Assembly (NCBI GenBank): GCA_001603685.1 | Contig: LUZO01000214.1 | Location: 1 to 5,873 of the forward strand | Reading direction: 5' to 3' | Length of the DNA: 5,873 bases | DNA from: Bacteroidales bacterium Bact_23 | GTDB lineage: Bacteria; Bacteroidota; Bacteroidia; Bacteroidales; Lentimicrobiaceae | Part shown: piece after piece, positions 3,201 through 5,873 of the stretch | How the letters are laid out: every line of letters begins with the position of its first letter | Numbering within the stretch: position 1 is the first letter of the stretch | Notes under the pieces: generated by a model | Seen by the model: only the letters and a program-made list of their open reading frames with translations | What the model was told of the DNA's origin: nothing | The model's database searches: none | Made by a program: the position numbers and the translations under genes

Positions 3201-5873
3201 TCATTTATGTTGCTGCCATTCACTGTTACTCTGACATAGCGACCGTTAATCTGGTTAAATGTGTATGGGCCGGGGTTAGGGAAGTGACTGGGATTACTCT
3301 GGCCTGTGAATACCTGAGTATAGCTGGTTTTGTCCGACGAAACAGAGATGTTGAATGAGTAGTAGATATCACGATACCATGCAATATTTAAACTGCTAAT
3401 GGCTTTGATTTGTCCCAGGTCAAGCTCGATCCATGATCCGGGGCCAAGATGCGACCACCTGGTGCTCAAATCCTTATCCAGAACATTTTGAGGTACATTG
3501 CCATCGTCACCAATTGCATATACCGATGATACAGGTAACTCAACGATGCCGGCCGGCTGGTTTTCGGTCCATATGTAACTGTGAGGACCAAAACCACCAT
3601 TAACGGTCAGATTGATGGCTCCGTTATTTCCGGGAGGCGTAGCGTTGGTAACGCTGAAAGACAATGTCATAGGAGGCTCCGGATTCAGGCTAACCGTTAC
3701 GGTTGCACTGCTTGACAAATTATAGGGGTCGGTAACCTTAACAATGAGGTTAAATACCGGAGTAGTTGCGTACACCAAAGCTGCCGAATTGTTTACAGTT
3801 AACCTGCCTGATGTTGAGTTAATTGCAAAAGCGCTGTTTGTATTACCTGAGGTAATGCTGAAAGTCAGCGCCTGTCCCGGGTTCGGGTCTGTAGCAACTA
3901 CTGTCCCTACCACAGTGCCATTGGCGCTCATTTCATTAACCGCAAAAGATTGGTTGTTGATTACCGGAGCCTGATTTACACTAGTTACAGTAATTGAAAC
4001 CGTTGCCTGAGCATACAGCACGGGGCTTCCATTATCAGTAGCTCTCACAATCAGATTAAATGTCTGTGGAGTAAGTGCAGATGAGTTAGCAACAGTAATC
4101 CTTCCGGTAGAACTATTAATTGCAAAAGCACCGCCGGTATTACCACTTATAATGGAGTAGGTGAGCGTTTGTCCCTGATCGGGATCTGTTGCGGTAACAG
4201 TTCCTGCCAAAGTGCCGTTTGCTGCAGTTTGGGAAATGCTGAAGGACTGATTATTGATAACGGGAGCCTCATTTACATTGATAATATTTATCGTAATGGT
4301 TGCCTGCGAATTCATAGATGGAGTACCATTGTCGGCAACTCTTACGGTAAGAGCAAACGAAGATTTTGTTTCATAATCAAGTGCAGCACTGTTTGAAACG
4401 GTAATCCGGCCGGTTGTTGAGTTTATGGTAAAAGCATTGCTTGTGTTACCGGCTGTTATTGAGTAAGTTAGGGTTTGTCCCTGATTTGGATCAGAGGCAA
4501 CCACAGTTCCCACTAAAGTGCCATTTGCGCTGTTTTCATTAACCGAAAATGACTGATTGTTGATAACAGGCGGAAGGTTGCTGCTTCCTGAGCCCTGGTG
4601 CTCAAAAGCACCTATATCGGGTATTCCGTTTTGTGGAATTGGGGTTCCGTTTACATCAGGTGTTATGTTGAGGTTTATCCCTTTATCAATGCAGGGAGAA
4701 GAGCTTTGCAATTGAAAGTTATAATTTGCCGGATCTGCAAATTTTGGGTCGCCTATTACCGGATTTGTACCGGTGCCCGGAGTTCCGGCTGTAGCAGCTG
4801 TGCCATAGCAGTTGTTTGATAAGGTCCAGGAACCTCCGCCATAATTATGTAATGCAACGCCTGAGTCGTTGGTACGGATGTGAATATTGTTTCTGGCTTC
4901 AACTTGCGATCTGTCAACCCATACATGGTATGAAGTGACATGATAGAAAACATTGTTATAAACCTTTGTACCAGTTGCCGGCCCCGGGTTATCGCCAACA
5001 GCAACACCTATGCCCCTGGAGCAGTTGTAAAACAGGTTGTTATGTATAAGATTGTCTTTGGTATAACAACCACCAAGCATTATTCCTAATGTCGATCCTT
5101 CAAATCTGTTATAGCGTGTTATAATTCCCTTTCCGCGTTCAATATGCACTGCAGCTGCAATATTTGAGCTGTTTATAAAAGTACAGTATTCAAGTATGCC
5201 GGATGCATTGTCTGAAACTCCTGGTGCGCTGTTGAAAATGAGGTTATATTTATTGCCAGCTCCATTTGTTCTGTCAATAATTGTGTGATGGATGTGAAAT
5301 CCGTTATAGTTACCGTCCATTTGTATTCCATCGCCGCTTGATGCACTTTGGTTCGTGTTCTGGAAGTAACGCCTGTTGATGTCATAAACATTACAATAGC
5401 CTATTTCCGTATTTGTTGTATATCGCAAATACATCCCGTCAATTGCAACATTGTGGATTTCAGTGTTTAAAATTTTCAGGTTATTATTGTAAAATGCATG
5501 AATGCCAAATCCTCCTGCATTTGTATTATGGGCATTATGCAATTCACAATTATTAATTGTGTTGTTCTGGTTAATACTGGATTCAGTTCCACTTACCCTT
5601 ACTAATGCATAAGTGCTTGTGCTTCCGTACACTTCAAAATCCTGTACCACACAATTGGATGAGGTTGAGATATTAAAAGCATAACCGCTTCCCGTATATA
5701 CGAACTTTGGTCTGCTTCCCGATCCGTAAGCACCTATGGTTACATTGTTCTTTGAGCTGATATTGATTTGGCTTGAAGAGGTATAAGTTGTTCCCCTTTT
5801 CTGAAGATAAGTATTGCCATTTACCAATGAAAATTGTGTCCAGGAACTATATGGGTTGGATTGTGATCCATTC
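14..5873 (-). CDS. Giant T9SS-secreted surface protein: beta-helix, cadherin, SprB/discoidin modules (5' partial)
   Basis: One uninterrupted frame ends at TAG (14-16) and is open to the right edge, so the 5' end, including the expected Sec signal peptide, lies outside the window. The TTG at 5825-5827 is internal: 15 further codons reading NGSQSNPYSSWTQFS precede it, they belong to the beta-helix fold, and no Shine-Dalgarno-like sequence stands before it. Domain order by residue: parallel beta-helix to about 411; cadherins at 421-522, 523-621 and 622-719; SprB-like with inserted F5/8C at 720-930; cadherins at 933-1034, 1035-1133 and 1134-1231; second SprB/F5/8C at 1232-1442; cadherins at 1445-1543, 1544-1642, 1643-1740 and 1741-1840; T9SS sorting domain at 1859-1937. 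By family knowledge this is an exported adhesin or carbohydrate-binding or -degrading surface protein of Bacteroidota. Exact function and substrate are unknown, and I recognise no named gene. No frameshift or premature stop is seen, so it looks intact over the visible part. No operon neighbour is visible. Confidence 0.97.
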   Translation of the reverse strand, partial: NGSQSNPYSSWTQFSLVNGNTYLQKRGTTYTSSSQINISSKNNVTIGAYGSGSRPKFVYTGSGYAFNISTSSNCVVQDFEVYGSTSTYALVRVSGTESSINQNNTINNCELHNAHNTNAGGFGIHAFYNNNLKILNTEIHNVAIDGMYLRYTTNTEIGYCNVYDINRRYFQNTNQSASSGDGIQMDGNYNGFHIHHTIIDRTNGAGNKYNLIFNSAPGVSDNASGILEYCTFINSSNIAAAVHIERGKGIITRYNRFEGSTLGIMLGGCYTKDNLIHNNLFYNCSRGIGVAVGDNPGPATGTKVYNNVFYHVTSYHVWVDRSQVEARNNIHIRTNDSGVALHNYGGGSWTLSNNCYGTAATAGTPGTGTNPVIGDPKFADPANYNFQLQSSSPCIDKGINLNITPDVNGTPIPQNGIPDIGAFEHQGSGSSNLPPVINNQSFSVNENSANGTLVGTVVASDPNQGQTLTYSITAGNTSNAFTINSTTGRITVSNSAALDYETKSSFALTVRVADNGTPSMNSQATITINIINVNEAPVINNQSFSISQTAANGTLAGTVTATDPDQGQTLTYSIISGNTGGAFAINSSTGRITVANSSALTPQTFNLIVRATDNGSPVLYAQATVSITVTSVNQAPVINNQSFAVNEMSANGTVVGTVVATDPNPGQALTFSITSGNTNSAFAINSTSGRLTVNNSAALVYATTPVFNLIVKVTDPYNLSSSATVTVSLNPEPPMTLSFSVTNATPPGNNGAINLTVNGGFGPHSYIWTENQPAGIVELPVSSVYAIGDDGNVPQNVLDKDLSTRWSHLGPGSWIELDLGQIKAISSLNIAWYRDIYYSFNISVSSDKTSYTQVFTGQSNPSHFPNPGPYTFNQINGRYVRVTVNGSNINDWSSITEIEVMGINPFAYTKDISGLSAGTYFVSVTSSCGSTVSGSAVVGYNPGNTAPAMANKTFTLKENSAAGTLVGTMIATDPDPGQTITYSITGGNTSSAFAINPSNGKITVNNAAAINYEANPVFNLTIKAQDNGSPSLSVTATATINLEDVNEAPVINNQSFSISQTAANGTLVGTVTATDPDQGQTLTYSIISGNTGSAFAINSSTGRITVANSSALTPQTYNLIVRATDNGSPVLYAQATVSITVTSVNQAPVINNQSFAVNEMSANGTVVGTVVATDPNPGQTITYAITGGNTSSAFAINSSNGKLTVNNSAALVYSTTPVFNLIVKVTDPYNLSSSATVTVNLNPEPPMTLSFNVTNATPPGNNGAINLTVNGGFGPHSYIWTESQPANIVELPVSSVYAIGDDGNVPQNVLDKDLSTRWSHLSPGSWIELDLGQIKTISSLNIAWYRQAYYSFSIAISSDKSNYTQVFSGQSNPNHFPNPGPYSFNLINGRYVRVYVNGSNINNWSSITEIEVMGINPFAYTKDISGLSAGTYFVSVTSSCGNTVSGNAEVGYNSGNRAPVIRNHAFSIAQNVSNGAFVGNVIATDPDQGQTLTYSIVSGNTGNAFAINASSGNITVANSSVLTPQVYNLTVRATDNGSPVMYAQANVSIEVIGENHAPIFGYQTFNIAMYPATNSLVGTLNAVDPDPGQTLTYSITGGNSYGIFALDPATGDITVLLGNYLHPRTIYMIARATDNGNPSLYSDAIVQINVHETNHAPQINYQTIYTSTYPPAGTIIGRVNFSDKNENQKHTFEIVSGNSFDIFDINRETGDIIVLNQWVLYERSFHLKIRVTDNGYPNLSAEDMLSIYVTNSPGNITTPENQQLFHASTDMPEGCSVGKIMSNFSSKSVREEFCHLDHHPETGFAVDRVTGKIIVSDPEKLTPGILKFRTGIFSNEATIELQEIVEVTINVTEKSTNVNTKEDNNMHSTIVATEPVVSPNPSYDGLFNLNMETEQSTPVQIAVFDLSGKLILNSVKIPTDRILINLSDQPKGVYLIKVFDGNKQKTLKAVIG
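308..607 (-). other. Degenerate cadherin-like domain 10 with two cysteines
   Basis: Residues 1741-1840 keep a cadherin outline: TPENQQ at the start, a EGCSVGKI stretch corresponding to the usual NGTxVGxV, GFAVDRVTGKIIVSDPEKLTP corresponding to the usual FxINxxTGxIxV segment, and a final VEVTINV strand. The DxDxGQ and DNGxP calcium motifs are gone and the middle (SNFSSKSVREEFCHLDHHPE) is unlike the others. It carries C1760 and C1779, the only cysteines in any of the ten cadherin domains, so a stabilising disulfide is possible after export. It is probably a non-calcium adaptor between the repeat string and the sorting domain. It could also be called a cadherin-like Ig fold of uncertain family. 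Confidence 0.65.
608..1495 (-). other. Cadherin domains 7, 8 and 9
   Basis: Cad7 (residues 1445-1543) belongs with Cad2 and Cad5: it has FSIAQ, ATDPDQGQTLTYSI, the LTPQ loop and TDNGSP. Cad8 (1544-1642) keeps VDPDPGQTLTYSITGGN and TDNGNP but has NIAMYP at the start. Cad9 (1643-1740) is further away, with SDKNENQ in place of DPDxGQ, but it retains VTDNGYP and a YE in VLYERSF (1704-1710) that corresponds to the LDYE loop. The linkers between them are ENHAP and TNHAP instead of VNEAP or VNQAP. These three lie outside the tandem unit. Identity to the other cadherins drops from Cad7 to Cad9, which suggests older, independently evolving domains near the anchored end. Confidence 0.87.
1502..2134 (-). 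other. SprB-like domain with an inserted F5/8 type C domain, copy 2
   Basis: Residues 1232-1442 repeat the nested arrangement of copy 1 in exact register. The SprB first half is at 1232-1267 (NATPPGNNGAINLTVNGG, SYIWTE), the F5/8C insert at about 1268-1405 (roughly 1613-2026) and the SprB second half at 1406-1436 (TKDISGLSAGTYFVSVTSSCG). The discoidin signatures DKDLSTRWSH, GSWIELDLGQIK and SSITEIEVMGI are unchanged. Differences from copy 1 cluster in the middle of the insert: YRQAYY for YRDIYY, FSIAISSDKSNY for FNISVSSDKTSY, and RVYV for RVTV. Such changes could alter ligand preference. The single Cys per SprB half (C913 in copy 1, C1425 here) is conserved. Two discoidin modules about 300 residues apart along the string would favour multivalent binding to a repeated surface glycan; that is inference. 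Confidence 0.88.
1504..2742. repeat. Long in-frame direct repeat, copy 2 (Cad5-Cad6-SprB/F5/8C)
   Basis: This is the partner of 3040-4278. Identity at the DNA level is patchy. A 94-bp block (1549-1642 against 3085-3178) is identical at every position, silent sites included, whereas the next 200 bp or so (about 1643-1840, the middle of the F5/8C insert) carry many differences. The offset of 1536 is a multiple of three, so recombination between the copies would keep the frame and change the protein by exactly 512 residues. Confidence 0.95.
2135..2725 (-). other. Cadherin domains 5 and 6 (second tandem unit)
   Basis: Cad5 (residues 1035-1133) differs from Cad2 at only three of 99 positions (V for A, S for G, Y for F). 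It has the same SISQ start, no LDYE loop and a retained TDNGSP. Cad6 (1134-1231) matches Cad3 at both ends, including VNEMSANGT, TDPYNLSSSATV and NPEPP. In its middle (about 1162-1191) it instead reads GQTITYAITGG, NTSSAFAIN and SNGK, like Cad4, where Cad3 has GQALTFSITSG, NTNSAFAIN and STSGR. This patch suggests exchange or concerted change between domains of the same unit. The calcium sites are as reduced as in Cad2 and Cad3, so the pair is probably a more flexible spacer than Cad4. Confidence 0.9.
2726..3031 (-). other. Cadherin domain 4, full calcium-site set
   Basis: Residues 933-1034 form a cadherin repeat with E943 in LKENSAAGT, DPD at 958-960, INYE at 995-998, QDNGSP at 1010-1015 and the linker DVNEAP at 1029-1034, the best match in this protein to the classical DxNDNAP. 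It opens the second tandem unit and sits exactly 512 residues after Cad1, but is much more diverged from its partner than the neighbouring domains are from theirs. Its start (APAMANKTF) lacks the VINNQSF signature of Cad1, 2, 3, 5 and 6. By family knowledge it should be a calcium-rigidified joint placed directly after a discoidin module. Confidence 0.9.
3038..3670 (-). other. SprB-like domain with an inserted F5/8 type C (discoidin/CBM32-like) domain, copy 1
   Basis: The first half, residues 720-755, reads as the start of a SprB repeat: SVTNATPPGNNGAINLTVNGG, then SYIWTE. The second half, residues 894-924, is its natural end: TKDISGLSAGTYFVSVTSSCG. Ordinary SprB repeats join these two parts by a few residues. 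Here about 138 residues (756-893, roughly 3149-3562) intervene and form an F5/8 type C domain. Its hallmarks are NVLDKDLSTRWSH (781-793), GSWIELDLGQIK (797-808), a SSLNIAW strand, the SSDKTSYTQVF strand-turn, NGRYVRVTV (861-869) and the closing SSITEIEVMGI (878-888). F5/8C domains bind sugars or membranes through loops at one end of a beta-sandwich. SprB repeats occur in Bacteroidota surface adhesins. The ligand is unknown. The domain calls are strong; the insertion topology is my inference from the two matching halves. Confidence 0.88.
3040..4278. repeat. Long in-frame direct repeat, copy 1 (Cad2-Cad3-SprB/F5/8C)
   Basis: This 1239-bp segment matches 1504-2742 on the same strand at a constant offset of 1536 bp, with no insertion or deletion that I can find. 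Fixed points are tgtttcc at 3040, ccgcatgaac at 3087, gagcctgatttac at 3967 and cctcatttacat ending at 4278. About nine in ten encoded residues agree. The same register continues with weaker similarity through Cad1 (4262-4567) against Cad4 (2726-3031), so the full duplicated unit is about 1536 bp, or four domains. Confidence 0.95.
3671..4261 (-). other. Cadherin domains 2 and 3 (first tandem unit)
   Basis: Cad2 (residues 523-621) and Cad3 (622-719) both begin with VINNQSF and follow the cadherin pattern NGT-x-x-GTV-x-ATDP-x-x-GQ-x-LT. Both look reduced for calcium binding. Cad2 has SISQ where the N-terminal Glu is expected and lacks the LDYE loop (it reads SSALTPQTFN), but keeps TDNGSP (598-602). 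Cad3 keeps the Glu (VNEMS) but has LVYATT instead of LDYE and TDPYNLS instead of DNGxP. The linker after Cad2 is VNQAP. After Cad3 the string breaks with NPEPP and passes into the SprB-like domain. The pair is almost identical to Cad5 and Cad6, which lie 1536 bp downstream in the gene. The likely role is a spacer of Ig-like beta-sandwiches. Confidence 0.9.
4262..4567 (-). other. Cadherin domain 1, full calcium-site set
   Basis: Residues 421-522 form a cadherin (CA) repeat that keeps recognisable forms of all the usual calcium-site motifs: E431 in VNENSANGT, DPN at 446-448, LDYE at 483-486, ADNGTP at 498-503 and the linker NVNEAP at 517-522. It follows a short GSGSSNLPP linker that separates it from the beta-helix. 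Cadherin repeats bind calcium at the junctions between domains, which stiffens the string. This one should therefore rigidify the base of the head domain if the next domain supplies its ligands. Cad1 opens the first copy of the 1536-bp tandem unit and corresponds in register, without gaps, to Cad4. By hand alignment 58 of 102 residues match Cad4, much less than the rest of the unit. Confidence 0.92.
4595..5873 (-). other. Right-handed parallel beta-helix domain (N-terminal head, 5' incomplete)
   Basis: Residues up to about 411 are built of short, irregular coils rich in Asn, Gly and aliphatic residues. Examples are NNTINNCELHNAHN (88-101), NNLKILNTEIHNVAIDG (115-131), NGFHIHHTIIDRTNG (175-189) and TKVYNNVFYHVTSYHVW (287-303), the pattern of Beta_helix/NosD/pectate-lyase-like solenoids. 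The end (residues 356-409) has the closing signature common in Bacteroidota beta-helix proteins: GDPKF, a SSSPCIDKG segment, a DVNG turn and PDIGAFE. The missing N-terminus is probably short, because the visible start (GSQSNPYSSW...NGNTYLQKRGTTY) resembles the first coil that usually follows a signal peptide in this class. Such domains are polysaccharide lyases, hydrolases or simple binders. Clustered polar residues at 166-193 (GDGIQMDG, HIHH, D185, R186, K193) and 228-233 (HIERGK) could form a groove, but I cannot place it in a lyase family. Eight cysteines lie here, against four in the rest of the protein. Confidence 0.9.

Noticed and set aside
1504..4278. Repeated units as a CRISPR array or mobile-element duplication
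   Set aside because: The repeats are long coding modules with a period divisible by three. There are no short palindromic repeats with unique spacers, no transposase and no terminal inverted repeats.
5825..5827. TTG as the translation start of the large protein
   Set aside because: The frame continues without a stop through 15 more codons to the window edge, those residues fit the first beta-helix coil, no ribosome-binding sequence precedes the TTG, and no signal peptide follows it although the protein has a T9SS export domain.
14..5873. Assignment as the gliding-motility adhesin SprB
   Set aside because: Only two SprB-like domains are present, both interrupted, and the bulk is cadherin and beta-helix. 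SprB itself is far longer and made largely of SprB repeats, so the gene symbol would be misleading.

Overview
The window is filled by a single reading frame on the minus strand. It runs from the right edge (position 5873, 5' end missing) to a TAG stop at 14-16. The visible part is 1952 codons and encodes a very large secreted multidomain protein. There is no intergenic space apart from 13 bases after the stop, and I support no gene on the plus strand. Residue numbers below count from the in-frame TTG codon at 5825-5827 as residue 1. That codon is not the true start: 15 more sense codons are visible upstream of it and the frame is still open at the window edge.

The organism is almost certainly a member of the Bacteroidota. 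The C-terminus is a type IX secretion (Por) type A sorting domain, a system confined to that phylum, and SprB-like repeats are also typical of it. The modest GC content and AT-leaning third positions fit a free-living or environmental member, but genus cannot be read from this.

Layout from N- to C-terminus (right to left): (1) a right-handed parallel beta-helix domain, residues up to about 411 (4595-5873), ending in the PDIGAFE signature; (2) three cadherin domains, Cad1-3; (3) a SprB-like Ig-type domain with an F5/8 type C (discoidin/CBM32-like) domain inserted in its middle; (4) three more cadherin domains, Cad4-6; (5) a second SprB-like domain carrying an F5/8C domain; (6) four cadherin domains, Cad7-10, which grow more divergent toward the C-terminus; (7) a short polar linker and the T9SS sorting domain. 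Blocks 2-3 and 4-5 form an exact in-frame tandem duplication with a period of 1536 bp (512 codons). Most of it is nearly identical between copies, while the leading cadherin of each unit has diverged.

The likely working model is a protein exported by Sec, passed through the outer membrane by T9SS and attached to the surface or released. The beta-helix head and two discoidin domains would touch polysaccharide or glycoconjugate, and the cadherin string would act as a partly calcium-stiffened spacer. The substrate and any lyase activity are not established. The most notable points are the domain-within-domain arrangement (F5/8C inside SprB), the uneven homogenisation of the duplication, and the alternation of calcium-competent and degenerate cadherin domains.
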